Notes: generated by a model not told the origin, from the sequence alone. A DNA stretch of 40,159 nucleotides from Tsuneonella suprasediminis (GCF_003605755.1 NZ_RAHJ01000007.1:1-40159), one strand, 5' to 3'. Numbered from the stretch's first letter, positions 1 to 8,538 are shown. A program made the numbers and translations.

Positions 1-54
1 TGTCAACGGCGGCGTAAAAGTCGTCCATTGGGCGGAGCAAAACCAGGCCACTTG

Positions 55-115
55 ATCCGGGTGTTGGCGAGCGCCGGGAGGGCGTAGCCCGAGCGGGGGT
101 CGCCAACACCCGGAT
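55..115 (-). terminator. Large hairpin at the left end of IS21
   Basis: A perfect 16-bp inverted repeat, ATCCGGGTGTTGGCGA at 55-70 and its complement at 100-115, is separated by 29 nt. It begins just after the istB stop. It could terminate transcription of istAB or insulate the element from outside read-through. There is no clear U tract, so the terminator role is an inference. Confidence 0.45.
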
Positions 116-126
116 TGCCGTTTCTG

Positions 127-894
127 TCAGGGGTTGGGACGTGCTTTGCGTGCCTGGCTCTGGGCCAGGCGATAGCTCTCGCCGTTCATCTCGAGGATGC
201 TGACGTGGTGGGTGAGCCGGTCGAGGAGCGCGCCTGTCAGGCGCTCGGAACCGAACGTCTCGGTCCATTCGTCGAACGGCAGGTTGCTGGTGATCAGCGT
301 CGAGCCGCGTTCGTAGCGCTGTGAGATCAGCTCGAACAGCAGTTCCGCGCCGGTTTTGGAGAGGGGCACGAACCCCAGCTCATCGATGATGAGAAGCTTA
401 TAGCCGGTCATCTGCTTGTGTAAGCGCAGTAGGCGGCGTTCGTCGCGTGCCTCCATCATCTCGCTGACCAGCGCGGAAGCAGTGATGAACCCGACCGTCA
501 GGCCCTTCTGGCAGGCCGCCAGGCCAAGACCGATCGCGACATGGGTCTTGCCGGTCCCCGACGGGCCAAGGGCGATGACGTTCTCGCGACGGGTAATCCA
601 GTCACAACGCGCCAGTTCGAGCACCTGCATCTTGTTGAGCTTCGGAATGGCGGCAAAGTCGAAGCTGTCGAGGCTCTTGGCGGCCGGGAACCGCGCGGCC
701 TTGATCCGGCGCTCGACCATCCGGCGTTCCCGGTCGATCAGTTCCAGTTCGACAAGCCGAGCAAGGTAGCGGACATGATCTACGCCCTCTGCTGCGCATT
801 GCCGGGCCAGCTTGTCATGCTCGCGCAGGAAGGTTGGCAGCTTGAGCGTCTTGAGGTGGCTGGCGAGCAGCAGTTCGGGAGCTTGGCTGCTCAT
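127..894 (-). CDS. istB: IS21 transposition helper ATPase IstB
   Basis: This 256-aa AAA+ ATPase assists the IstA transposase in target selection and strand transfer. It shows Walker A (GPSGTGKTH), Walker B (LLIIDELGF) and the family's C-terminal ITSNLPF and RLTHHV motifs. I chose the ATG at 894 (protein starts MSSQAPELLL) because it overlaps the istA stop in an ATGA arrangement, which is typical of IS21. The frame is open further upstream, but only inside istA. Length is normal for the family (about 250 aa). Confidence 0.93.
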   Translation of the reverse strand: MSSQAPELLLASHLKTLKLPTFLREHDKLARQCAAEGVDHVRYLARLVELELIDRERRMVERRIKAARFPAAKSLDSFDFAAIPKLNKMQVLELARCDWITRRENVIALGPSGTGKTHVAIGLGLAACQKGLTVGFITASALVSEMMEARDERRLLRLHKQMTGYKLLIIDELGFVPLSKTGAELLFELISQRYERGSTLITSNLPFDEWTETFGSERLTGALLDRLTHHVSILEMNGESYRLAQSQARKARPNP

Positions 895-2381
895 GCCGCT
901 GCTCCGCCGGTCAACAGCCGCATGTACGAGCGCGCCGATGTTGTCTCCACTCTGGCCCTGGGCAGGTAGGGATAGATCGCCATGTCCAGTCGGGGCGGGC
1001 GGCGCTCCACCCGGCATAACAGGAGATGCTTCACCGCATCGAAGCCGATCGCGCCCATATCAAGGGCCTGCTTCACCGCGCCATGCAGATCGGCCAGAGC
1101 GAAGCTCTCCAGCAGGCGCAGTACCTGCACATATTCGCGCCGGCCATGCTTGCCCATGCGCGTCTCCATCAGCCGGCGCAGCGTTGTAAATACCTCGGGC
1201 AGGTCCCAGCCCTGCAATGGTGCGGCCTGATCGAGGGCATTGATCTTCTGTTCGATCAGGGGAAGGTAATGGATCGGATCGAAGATCACATCCTCGCGCT
1301 CGTAGCTGCGCACATGGCGGGCAATGATCTCGCCCCGGCAACCGATCACCACCTCGTCGACATAGCCCCTGATCCACACCTCCTGGTGGCCGAAGCGCAC
1401 CGGCACCGAGTAATCGTTGGTCCGGTAACGCACCAGCGCCTGCGATGAGACCTGGCCGCTGGTCTGGTCACAGGCCTCGAAGGGGGAAGCCGGCAGTTCC
1501 TGCATCGCCGCCAGATCGCGCCGCAGCCTCTCGCCAATCGTCTCACTCTCGCCCCGCAGCCGGTCGTTCTGCCGTTTGCGGCATTGCTCCTCGAGCCACA
1601 GGTTGAACGCCTCCCATGTCGGGAACCGGGGGATCGGCACCATGAAGTTGCGCCGGCAATAGCCGACAAGGCCTTCAACGCCGCCCTTATCGTTACCCTT
1701 GCCGGGGCGGCCGTAACGATCACGGATCAGGTAGTGCGACAGGAAGGCGCTGAACAGCCTCGCGCGCAGCCGCGTCCCGTCAGGCAGGATCTTCGAGACC
1801 AGGCAGCGGTCGTTGTCGTAGACGATCGACAGCGGCACCGCGCCGAAGAACGCAAAGGCGTGGACATGGCCGTCCATCCAGGCCTCGGCAACGGCAGCCG
1901 GATAGGCGCGTACGTAGCAGGCGTCGCTGTGCGGCAGATCGAGCACGAAGAAGTGCGCCTTCTGCTCCACCCCGCCGATCTCGACCAGAGCTTCTCCAAA
2001 ATCTGCCTGCCCATGGCCGGGTGCGTGTGCCAGCGGCACGAACATCTCCCGGCTGCGCTGATCCCGATCCCGGATGTAATCCTTGATGATCGTGTAGCCT
2101 CCGGTGAAGCCATGCTCTTCGCGAAGGCGATCGAACACACGCTTCGCCGTATGGCGCTGCTTGCGCGGGACCGACCGGTCCCCATCCAGCCAGCCGTCGA
2201 TGATCGGTATGAACGCTTCCAGCTTCGGTCGCCGCACCGGGGCGCTGCGACGGTAACCGGGCGGCTCGGAATACGACAGCATCTTGCGGACCGTGTCGCG
2301 CGATATGTTGAAATGCTTCGCTGCCGCCCGGGCGCTCATGCCGCCCGCGCAGGCAAGACGAACCTTCAGGTAAAGTTCCAC
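891..2381 (-). CDS. istA: IS21 transposase IstA
   Basis: A 496-aa DDE transposase. An N-terminal helix-turn-helix (SARAAAKHFNISRDTVRKML, about residues 17-36) is followed by an integrase core. The catalytic acidic residues are visible as D in GQADFGE, D in VYDNDR and E in NDKGGVEGLVGY, and a C-terminal beta domain follows. It is full length for the family. The start at 2381 lies about 50 bp inside the right inverted repeat, so transcription begins in the IS end. It is translationally coupled to istB. Confidence 0.93.
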   Translation of the reverse strand: MELYLKVRLACAGGMSARAAAKHFNISRDTVRKMLSYSEPPGYRRSAPVRRPKLEAFIPIIDGWLDGDRSVPRKQRHTAKRVFDRLREEHGFTGGYTIIKDYIRDRDQRSREMFVPLAHAPGHGQADFGEALVEIGGVEQKAHFFVLDLPHSDACYVRAYPAAVAEAWMDGHVHAFAFFGAVPLSIVYDNDRCLVSKILPDGTRLRARLFSAFLSHYLIRDRYGRPGKGNDKGGVEGLVGYCRRNFMVPIPRFPTWEAFNLWLEEQCRKRQNDRLRGESETIGERLRRDLAAMQELPASPFEACDQTSGQVSSQALVRYRTNDYSVPVRFGHQEVWIRGYVDEVVIGCRGEIIARHVRSYEREDVIFDPIHYLPLIEQKINALDQAAPLQGWDLPEVFTTLRRLMETRMGKHGRREYVQVLRLLESFALADLHGAVKQALDMGAIGFDAVKHLLLCRVERRPPRLDMAIYPYLPRARVETTSARSYMRLLTGGAAA

Positions 2382-2533
2382 GGTGTAAATCCCTCATCCC
2401 TCCTCGCCAGCATCGCGAAAAGGGAAAAAGTGGACGACTTTTACGCCGCCCGCAGCAGCACTTCGCCGCCGCTACCGTGGTCTAATTTTGCACCGCCGTT
2501 CTCAGACATCACCGGATGATCGACCCGCTCCTC

Positions 2534-2593
2534 CTACCGGGGAGCGATGTCCTGACCCTGGCTTTTCCAGGGAATGAGATCGCGAATTGCCAT
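2534..2593 (-). pseudogene. 5' remnant of an Hsp20 gene
   Basis: A strong Shine-Dalgarno (AGGAGGA) precedes an ATG at 2593 and a 19-residue peptide, MAIRDLIPWKSQGQDIAPR, ending in TAG. The opening resembles that of sHsps such as the intact gene at 8677-9177 (MMKIKDLVPW). No alpha-crystallin domain follows; the frame reaches unrelated sequence and then the IS21 right end. I read it as the stub of a fifth small heat-shock gene that followed the Hsp20 at 2696-3172 in one operon and was destroyed by rearrangement. The short peptide may still be translated. Confidence 0.6.
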
Positions 2594-2695
2594 CTCGACA
2601 TTCCTCCTGTTTTCCGACTGGTTCAGGCAAGCTCCGTCAAGCGGGGCAGGTGCGGTGGCACCCACCCCGCCGAGGATTTGCCCGATGATTTGGAA

Positions 2696-3172
2696 TTAGG
2701 CCGCCTTGTCTTCGGGCAGCTGCGGCGTGTCGTCATTGACATGCTCGCGGCTTCCGATGGCGATTTTGCGCCGCTTGAGCGATTCCGGGACGATCCGCTG
2801 GAGCGAAATCGTCAACATGCCGTGCTCGTAATCCGCATCGCGCACTTCGACATAATCGGCCAGCTGGAACCGGCGCTCGAACGCGCGGGCAGCGATACCG
2901 CGGTGAACGAATTCAACACCGTCTTCGTCCTTCTCGATCTTCTGACCGGAGATGACGAGCTGGTTCTGCTGTGAAGTGATGTCGATTTCGTCCGGACGGA
3001 AGCCGGCAACCGCCAGAGTGATCCGGTAGCTGTCCTCGCCGGTACGAACGATGTCGAAGGGTGGGTAGCCATCCTGCGTCTCGGCGCGGAAGCTGTTCTC
3101 GAGCGCATCGAAGAGCCGATCGAAACCGACCGTCGAGCGGCGATAGGGGGTCAAATCAAATGCAGTTCTCAT
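2696..3172 (-). CDS. Small heat-shock protein, IbpA-like Hsp20
   Basis: A 158-aa ATP-independent holdase that binds unfolding proteins and hands them to DnaK/ClpB. The N-terminal segment (MRTAFDLTPYRRSTVGFDRLFD) is IbpA/HspA-like. The alpha-crystallin domain runs from about residue 36 to 125 and contains the EHGMLTISL strand, where family members usually have an NGVL-type motif. The ATG at 3172 is chosen over an upstream ATG at 3205 because AAGGAGG lies 8 nt before it and because the leader forms a ROSE-like hairpin covering that site (3175-3201). It differs from the three sHsps at 8677-10017, so the island carries two sHsp classes. Confidence 0.9.
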   Translation of the reverse strand: MRTAFDLTPYRRSTVGFDRLFDALENSFRAETQDGYPPFDIVRTGEDSYRITLAVAGFRPDEIDITSQQNQLVISGQKIEKDEDGVEFVHRGIAARAFERRFQLADYVEVRDADYEHGMLTISLQRIVPESLKRRKIAIGSREHVNDDTPQLPEDKAA

Positions 3173-3174
3173 TT

Positions 3175-3201
3175 CCAAATCCTCCTTGTTGAGCAATCTG
3201 G
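3175..3201 (-). promoter_or_regulatory. ROSE-like RNA thermometer covering the Hsp20 RBS
   Basis: In the minus-strand leader, UUGCU (3192-3196) faces AGGAG of the Shine-Dalgarno across a short CAACA loop. This gives U-A, C-G, a G-G opposition, U-A and U-G, the signature core of ROSE elements. An outer stem CCAGA/UUUGG (3197-3201 with 3175-3179) extends it. ROSE elements control rhizobial and enterobacterial sHsp genes by melting at heat-shock temperature. The pairing is seen in the sequence; temperature control is inferred. The full element may reach farther upstream. Confidence 0.6.
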
Positions 3202-3597
3202 GCATGAGAGGCGCCGGGAACCAAGAGCCGACGCCCTCTGTCCAACCGGCATACCAATGAATTTCGTCGTAGGGGCTGCAACATGTCTTGCCATCTGGTT
3301 GTCCTACCTTTGAAAAGTGTCAGGAGAATTCTTGAGGTCCCCGCTGACGTTGAATGTACACATAATCAGAGCGCATTGAGCGGTAGCTTGAGGTAGCGTA
3401 TTCCATTTGACGTGATGGCGTGGACGCGTGAAGCGATCTGCAGTACCCATTTTTGCGTACATTGATTCGCAAAACACGATTGGGGAATGCTTTTCATGCA
3501 AGCGAGAGCCCTGGAAGCATTCCCCCGCCGGTTGCTCCTTGCAGGCGATCGCGCCAGACAACAGCGTGCACAACACCTCATCGCAGGATAAGAGCGC
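3202..3597. other. Divergent intergenic region with an 11-bp inverted repeat
   Basis: About 400 bp lie between the divergently read Hsp20 gene and the HPF-sigma gene, with no convincing gene. A perfect inverted repeat, GGGGAATGCTT at 3482-3492 and AAGCATTCCCC at 3515-3525, lies about 70 bp before the plus-strand start. It could be an operator or an RNA hairpin. I found no clean heat-shock sigma or EcfG promoter on either strand. Confidence 0.45.
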
Positions 3598-4656
3598 ATG
3601 GCAATCTTCATCAGCCTGTCAGTCACAGACAAAACTACATCGAAACAGGATGCGGCAACCGTGCGCACGGCGTTGCTGGAGGAAGCTGTCGGGGCTCTTC
3701 AACCAATTTTCGGTGCACGCGGAGCATCTGCTACCCGTATTCAGGCTGTTCTTGGTCGCTCGCCGGACAAAGATGCGACATTCAGCCTGTCGGTGCATTT
3801 GCATTTGCCGGGCCAGAGGATCGTGGCCGTTCACAGTAAGGGAGACGATCTGCGTTCATTGGCCAGGGACGTCATCGACAAGCTAACATCTGCTACTCGC
3901 AGGCATTTGGAAAGACTGGCCCATGGTACCGAATTCGCCCGCAAAAGGCGGCGCGAGCGTCTCTACGAGATCACGACCGGGGCCGATCAGCGTCCTGAAA
4001 GGGAGCGCAGCCTGGTAAAGGCGAGACTGGCCGAAATCCGGCCCAAGTTGGAAACAGCTTCCAGGCGCGAATTGGCCTATCTGCGTGCCGTGAGCAAACT
4101 TCCAACCGGCTATCCCGAAGTCGCCGATATCGTTGACGAAGCCATCATGCGCGTCATTGCGAGCGATCATGGGGTCGTGGATGCCGGGGAATTACAGATT
4201 GCCGCCTTGCGCGAACTCTTCGCGGTGATCGACGCGGAAATCGCCGCTCAGCAGATTTCGATGTCGGCTATACCGCTAGACAGCGAAGTGCCTCAAGATG
4301 CAGAAGATGAAGCGGAGGCTATGGTCGAAGAGGAATTTTACGAATTCTATCAGCCCGACGACCATGTCACTTTGGCCGATGTCCTGCCAGTTGAGCTCTC
4401 GCAGACCAAAGTCGCGCTCGATGAGGTGCACGTTGCAGGCGTGGTCGCGGCTCTGCGCGACCTGCCGAATCTCTGGCGCAGGGTGTTCGTCTTGCGCCAG
4501 CAAGATCTCTTCGCACCGAAGCAGGTTTCGGAAGTGGTCGACCGCGCGCTCGATGAGATTGAAGATATTTTCGAAAAGGTATCCGCCTTTCTGGATGCGC
4601 GCCTCGCCGAGTGGGGTGCCGACTCGTGGGAAGAAATTTTCCGAAGCAAAGGTTGA
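3598..4656 (+). CDS. Ribosome-hibernation (HPF/RaiA-like) domain fused to a sigma-70-like region
   Basis: A 352-aa protein with two parts. Residues 1 to about 105 have the beta-alpha-beta-beta-beta-alpha pattern of HPF/RaiA: VRTALLEEAVGAL helix, ATFSLSVHLHLPG strand, then GDDLRSLARDVIDKLTSATR helix. HPF binds the 30S decoding region and silences ribosomes in stress. The rest has a charged linker, a helical REL-AYLRAVSKLPTGYPEVADIVDEA segment, an acidic stretch (about 230-255), and a C-terminal segment, ALRDLPNLWRRVFVLRQQDLF followed by a helix, that resembles sigma-70 region 4. It lacks the canonical long HPF C-terminal dimerisation domain. Only a weak RBS (AGGATAAG) precedes the ATG. It heads the plus-strand cluster with cls and kefB. 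The domain reading is by eye; the sigma part may not bind promoters. Confidence 0.6.
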   Translation: MAIFISLSVTDKTTSKQDAATVRTALLEEAVGALQPIFGARGASATRIQAVLGRSPDKDATFSLSVHLHLPGQRIVAVHSKGDDLRSLARDVIDKLTSATRRHLERLAHGTEFARKRRRERLYEITTGADQRPERERSLVKARLAEIRPKLETASRRELAYLRAVSKLPTGYPEVADIVDEAIMRVIASDHGVVDAGELQIAALRELFAVIDAEIAAQQISMSAIPLDSEVPQDAEDEAEAMVEEEFYEFYQPDDHVTLADVLPVELSQTKVALDEVHVAGVVAALRDLPNLWRRVFVLRQQDLFAPKQVSEVVDRALDEIEDIFEKVSAFLDARLAEWGADSWEEIFRSKG

Positions 4657-4691
4657 CGCTGCTGCCGTCAGGCACCGATGCGCACCGGGGT

Positions 4692-6128
4692 ATGAACATT
4701 CCTGAAACTACGTCGTTTAGCTGGATGATATTTTCAATCGCGGTGATCGCTGCGATTGCCACGGCCAGCCACGCGATCATCCACAAGCGCGACCCGCGAT
4801 CGGCGACCATCTGGCTGCTAGCGGTTGCTCTTGTCCCTCTAGGCGGCTCACTTTGCTACCTTTTATTTGGGATAAATCGGGTTAACCGCAAAGCAATGCG
4901 GCTACGCGCGGCGCGCCCAGCGAAAAGCGAACTTTCCAATCTAGGTTCGGCGGGCAGGGATTTGCCGCCTCATCTGGCCAGTCTTGCGCGTCTCGGGGGA
5001 ACCGTGTCAGGCAAAGAACTGTTGCCCGGAAATCGTTGCACCCCCCTTTTTGGGGGCACAGAGGCCTACCCGCAAATGCTTCAGGCGATTTGCGAAGCGA
5101 AGCATTCTATCGCCCTTGCCTCATACATTTTCGAGGGCAAGGGGATCGGGGCGCTTTTTGTCGATACCCTCGCGCAAGCGCGGTCGCGCGGAGTGAGCGT
5201 CAAGGTCCTGATCGATGATGCTTATGCCAGGTTATCCAACTCGGACGCCTTCGGAGCGTTGCGGCTTCACGGTATTGATGTCGCCCTTTTCAATCCCCCT
5301 GTGATACCGGCACGTCTGCACGGGTTGCATCTGCGCAACCATCGCAAACTGCTCATCGTTGACGGGTACCGGGGCTTTACCGGCGGCATGAACATCCATA
5401 GGCCCTATTGGTGTCCCAAGGCCCCGGAAAGCGCTTTCCGCGATCTGCACCTTGAGGTTTCGGGTCCGGTCGTCGGGCAAATGCGGGAGACCTTCGAGCG
5501 GGACTGGTACGACAGCAAGGAAGTAGAGCTGGACGAAGGCTTCTGGGCTGGCAAATCTGGCAGTCCGATCACCGACGGAGTTAGCCTTGCGCGCGGGGTA
5601 GAATCCGGGCCTGACGAAACGCTGGACCGGATGCGATGGATTTTTATAGGCGCAATCAATGCCGCTCAGAAAAAGATTTCCATTCGCACCCCTTATCTCC
5701 TGCCTGATCAGCCTACTATTGCCGCGCTGGGCGCAGCCGCTTTGCGAGGGGTTCGGGTCGAGATTGTGGTCCCGCAAAACAGCGACCATCTGTTCGTGCA
5801 ATGGGCATCTAAGGCGCATTACTGGCAGATAATCGAACACGGTGTCTGCATTTATGAGCGCCCCGGCCCGTTCGATCATGGCAAGCTGATGATAATTGAC
5901 GATGCCTGGGTGTGTGTCGGCTCCGCCAACTGGGATGCGCGTAGCCTGCGCCTGAACTTCGAATTCAACCTGGAAATTTACGATCGCAGGCTGGCACTGG
6001 AGCTTGGTGACGATTTCGCCCGAATCAGGTCTGCGTCGAAGAAAGTGAGGCCGACCGACCTGTCTGACATGCCGTATTTCGTGAAACTGCGAAATGGCTT
6101 TGCGCGGCTGTTTTCGCCGATCCTTTGA
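4692..6128 (+). CDS. Cardiolipin synthase-type phospholipase D protein
   Basis: A 478-aa membrane-anchored PLD-superfamily enzyme. Two N-terminal membrane segments (about residues 8-30 and 37-58, ending LLFG) precede two HKD motifs: HRKLLIVD near residue 217 followed by GGMN, and HGKLMIID near residue 396 followed by GSANWDARS. This layout matches ClsA, which condenses two phosphatidylglycerols to cardiolipin at the inner membrane. The ATG at 4692 lies 35 nt after the upstream stop; an earlier in-frame ATG (4611) would overlap the HPF-sigma gene and add a non-membrane tail. Altered cardiolipin content fits a heat and envelope stress role. Confidence 0.85.
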   Translation: MNIPETTSFSWMIFSIAVIAAIATASHAIIHKRDPRSATIWLLAVALVPLGGSLCYLLFGINRVNRKAMRLRAARPAKSELSNLGSAGRDLPPHLASLARLGGTVSGKELLPGNRCTPLFGGTEAYPQMLQAICEAKHSIALASYIFEGKGIGALFVDTLAQARSRGVSVKVLIDDAYARLSNSDAFGALRLHGIDVALFNPPVIPARLHGLHLRNHRKLLIVDGYRGFTGGMNIHRPYWCPKAPESAFRDLHLEVSGPVVGQMRETFERDWYDSKEVELDEGFWAGKSGSPITDGVSLARGVESGPDETLDRMRWIFIGAINAAQKKISIRTPYLLPDQPTIAALGAAALRGVRVEIVVPQNSDHLFVQWASKAHYWQIIEHGVCIYERPGPFDHGKLMIIDDAWVCVGSANWDARSLRLNFEFNLEIYDRRLALELGDDFARIRSASKKVRPTDLSDMPYFVKLRNGFARLFSPIL

Positions 6129-6146
6129 AACTGACGGAACGCGATA

Positions 6147-7844
6147 ATGGAAGAACTCTTTTTCTCTGTGTTCATTCTCTTTGTTTCCATCCTGGTGGCC
6201 GGCTTGCTGTTTCATCTCATGAAGGCTCCAACGATCCTGGGCTATATTGCTGTCGGTATTCTTCTGGGGTCCTCAGTCACCGGATTGTTTCCCGATGGTC
6301 CGGCGCTGGACTTCATGGCCGAGGCAGGCATTATCCTCCTGCTGTTCATGGTAGGCTTGGAATTTTCGCTTACCGAATTCTGGAGCGACAAGGGCAAAAT
6401 ACTGAAGGCTGGCGCGCTGCAGGGGTTTCTTGTGGGGCTGCCCGTGGGAAGCCTCGTTTGGTGCCTGGGGTGGGGAATCGCGCCCGCGATCTTGCTGGGC
6501 GCATCGGTCGCAATGTCCTCGACCGCATTGTCGGCAAAGCAGTTGGCAGACCAGGGGGAATTGACCACCCGGCACGGGCGTGTGGCCATTTCGGTGCTGG
6601 TCTTTCAAGACTTGGCGGCCATTCCACTACTTGCCATGCTCGCGATCTGGCAGTCTGGTGGACAGCCCGGTCTGGTCGAGATATCGCTCGAAGTCCTCAA
6701 GGTCCTGGCAATCTTCACCGTCGCGCTGGCTTTGGCGAGGCCTGTGCTCCACTGGCTGCTGATGGCAATCTATCGGCGCGGCAATTCCGAGCTGCTGGTC
6801 CTTGCCGCTCTCGCGATTATTGCCATGGCAGCGGAATCCGCCCATCTCGCCGGAGCTTCCGCTGCTCTGGGTGCATTCCTGGCGGGACTTATTTTGGGTG
6901 AAAGCGATGTCCGGCACCGGATCGAGGAAGACTTGCGGCCTTTTCGGGACGTTTTCGCTAGTATTTTCTTCGTCTCGATCGGCTTGCAGCTGGACCTGAG
7001 CCAGCTTGGGAGCAGTCCGCTGGCGGTCCTTGCCTGGCTATTGGTTCTCCTTCCTGCAAAAGCATCGCTGAATTTTATCGCACTGAAGATATCCGGATCC
7101 TCTGCGCGTGATGCGCTGCAGACGGCTGTAATTCTGGCGCATGGTGGGGAATTCGGACTTTTGCTCCTTTCCGGAGCTCTTACCGCTTCGCTGATATCGA
7201 CCGAATTGGGCCAGCCACTGCTGCTAGCGCTTGTCGTTTCGATGGGCCTTGGGCCAATTCTTTTCCGATCTTCGGAAACCATCGCGCGGAACCTCTGCGG
7301 CGGGAAATCCAGAATGACCAATCTACCGCAAACCGAGGAGGTGGAAGTCGCTCGCGAAGTCAGGGCTTGCATCAATCACATCGTTTTCTGCGGCGCGGAC
7401 AACCTTGCGCGATCAGCGGCGAGAGCGGTGAGACTGGCAGAACTCGACTTTGTGATGATCGAACCAGATTTGAGACTTTATTTGACCGCGCGCGAAGAAG
7501 GGCTGCCAGTCATTCTCGGCGACCCGGGTCGCACCGCTACGCTCGAGGCGGCGCGCGCAAACGTCGCGGCGGCAATCGTAATAACGAAACCGTCTTCGCA
7601 AAGGCAAAACCGGATTGTGGACTGGTTTCTCGAAGGAAACGCTCACGGGAAAATCGTCTTGCTCGGCACATCTCAGGATAGGGATGAGACGATGCACACC
7701 GACCAACGGATCCTGCAGTTAGACCCGGAGCTATATCTGGGAATGGATTTGGCACGTCTGGTACTGTCGGCTGTCGATCTTCCTAAAAATGAGATCGAGA
7801 AAATTTCCTGCACCTTGACTTCCGATGCTGCAGACCATGCTTGA
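6147..7844 (+). CDS. kefB: KefB-type monovalent cation:proton antiporter with RCK domain
   Basis: A 565-aa CPA2-family antiporter, starting 18 nt after the cls stop. About 12-13 membrane segments (residues 5-385) carry the family's LFMVGLEFSL and VFQDLAAIPLL motifs and the HGGEFGLLL segment. The cytoplasmic RCK/TrkA-N domain starts near residue 409. Its nucleotide-binding loop reads VFCGADNLARSAAR rather than the usual GxGxxG-type glycine motif, so NAD(H) binding may be lost. kefB is a hallmark member of the tLST and is thought to protect the cytoplasm against oxidants and electrophiles by K+ efflux with acidification. Confidence 0.88.
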   Translation: MEELFFSVFILFVSILVAGLLFHLMKAPTILGYIAVGILLGSSVTGLFPDGPALDFMAEAGIILLLFMVGLEFSLTEFWSDKGKILKAGALQGFLVGLPVGSLVWCLGWGIAPAILLGASVAMSSTALSAKQLADQGELTTRHGRVAISVLVFQDLAAIPLLAMLAIWQSGGQPGLVEISLEVLKVLAIFTVALALARPVLHWLLMAIYRRGNSELLVLAALAIIAMAAESAHLAGASAALGAFLAGLILGESDVRHRIEEDLRPFRDVFASIFFVSIGLQLDLSQLGSSPLAVLAWLLVLLPAKASLNFIALKISGSSARDALQTAVILAHGGEFGLLLLSGALTASLISTELGQPLLLALVVSMGLGPILFRSSETIARNLCGGKSRMTNLPQTEEVEVAREVRACINHIVFCGADNLARSAARAVRLAELDFVMIEPDLRLYLTAREEGLPVILGDPGRTATLEAARANVAAAIVITKPSSQRQNRIVDWFLEGNAHGKIVLLGTSQDRDETMHTDQRILQLDPELYLGMDLARLVLSAVDLPKNEIEKISCTLTSDAADHA

Positions 7845-7896
7845 TGTCTGCCCTGCGCGCGAATTTACAATGAGCGGCAAGGCCTTATCTGTCGTT

Positions 7897-8538
7897 TCAG
7901 TCGTCGGCTAGCCATGGATCGGGCTGTACGTTTGCAAGCGGGAGGTCGCTCAATTCCTTGCGTAATGTGATGGTATGAGCATGGACATTATGCGCACCAT
8001 TGCGCCTCATGATGTTGATTGCGCGTTGCTCCTCATCCGCGTTATCCACCCTGACAAAAACTGCAATGCCGCCGCGATTTATATCATGCTCGATTGCATC
8101 GGCATCATCCCGCGTCAGCAAATTCTTGCGAACAAGCTTGGCCAACATCGCTCCTATTCCGCCGCCAGCAGTACATGCCGCAAGTGCAAGCGGAATTGCA
8201 CCTCCTGAAGCTATGATGGGTACTCCGGCTGCTAAGGCACCCGTCGCAATCAAGGTTCCAAAAACGGTTCCGGTGACCGTGGCATGTTCATCCCTGGTCG
8301 TTAGGCGCCGCCTCGGAGTCTCGGGGTTATCGACGACCGCGCCCGGATCGGGATAGGTCAGGCCGAGTTTTTCGATGACCGTATTCCAATCGGCCATGAG
8401 GGATATGTCATTGCGGTCCACCCCTGCGGCAACCAGTTGTGTTGCCATTTCTTCAAGAGCGTTGTGATTGTAAACAATTCCAACCACTTCCCGGATTTCA
8501 ACCGTGTCGACTGTTTGATCATCCTCCCGATCGGACAT
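7897..8538 (-). CDS. Putative stress membrane protein with glycine-rich hydrophobic core
   Basis: A 213-aa protein not assigned to a named enzyme. A soluble N-terminal domain (VVGIVYNHNALEEMATQLVA, then SLMAD) resembles general-stress 17M/YflT-type ferredoxin-like folds. A Gly/Ala-rich hydrophobic stretch (about residues 92-136: GTVFGTLIATGALAAG, then CTAGGGIGAMLAKLV) looks like a glycine zipper. A second ferredoxin-like segment follows (GGIAVFVRVDNADEEQRAINIM, with AHNVHAHTI). The gene converges on kefB across about 50 bp and lies downstream of the three-gene sHsp operon. Function is unknown; membrane or lipid interaction is inferred from composition. Confidence 0.65.
   Translation of the reverse strand: MSDREDDQTVDTVEIREVVGIVYNHNALEEMATQLVAAGVDRNDISLMADWNTVIEKLGLTYPDPGAVVDNPETPRRRLTTRDEHATVTGTVFGTLIATGALAAGVPIIASGGAIPLALAACTAGGGIGAMLAKLVRKNLLTRDDADAIEHDINRGGIAVFVRVDNADEEQRAINIMRRNGAHNVHAHTITLRKELSDLPLANVQPDPWLADD

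Larger units (their letters stand above)
1..2457 (-). mobile_element. IS21-family insertion sequence
   Basis: The element carries the istA-istB pair, both on the minus strand. A perfect 20-bp inverted repeat, GGCGGCGTAAAAGTCGTCCA, lies at 8-27 and its complement at 2431-2450. The outer ends begin TG and finish CA (right end near 2457), as is usual for IS21, although the outermost 7 bp of the two ends differ. Both genes are open, so the copy looks potentially active. It lies directly downstream of a broken Hsp20 reading frame (2534-2593), so its insertion or a later deletion probably removed the rest of that gene. The sequence left of it is outside the window. Confidence 0.9.

Noticed and set aside
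3320-3410. CTTGAGG sequences as heat-shock sigma -35 elements
   Set aside because: Neither has a CCCCAT-type -10 at the right distance.
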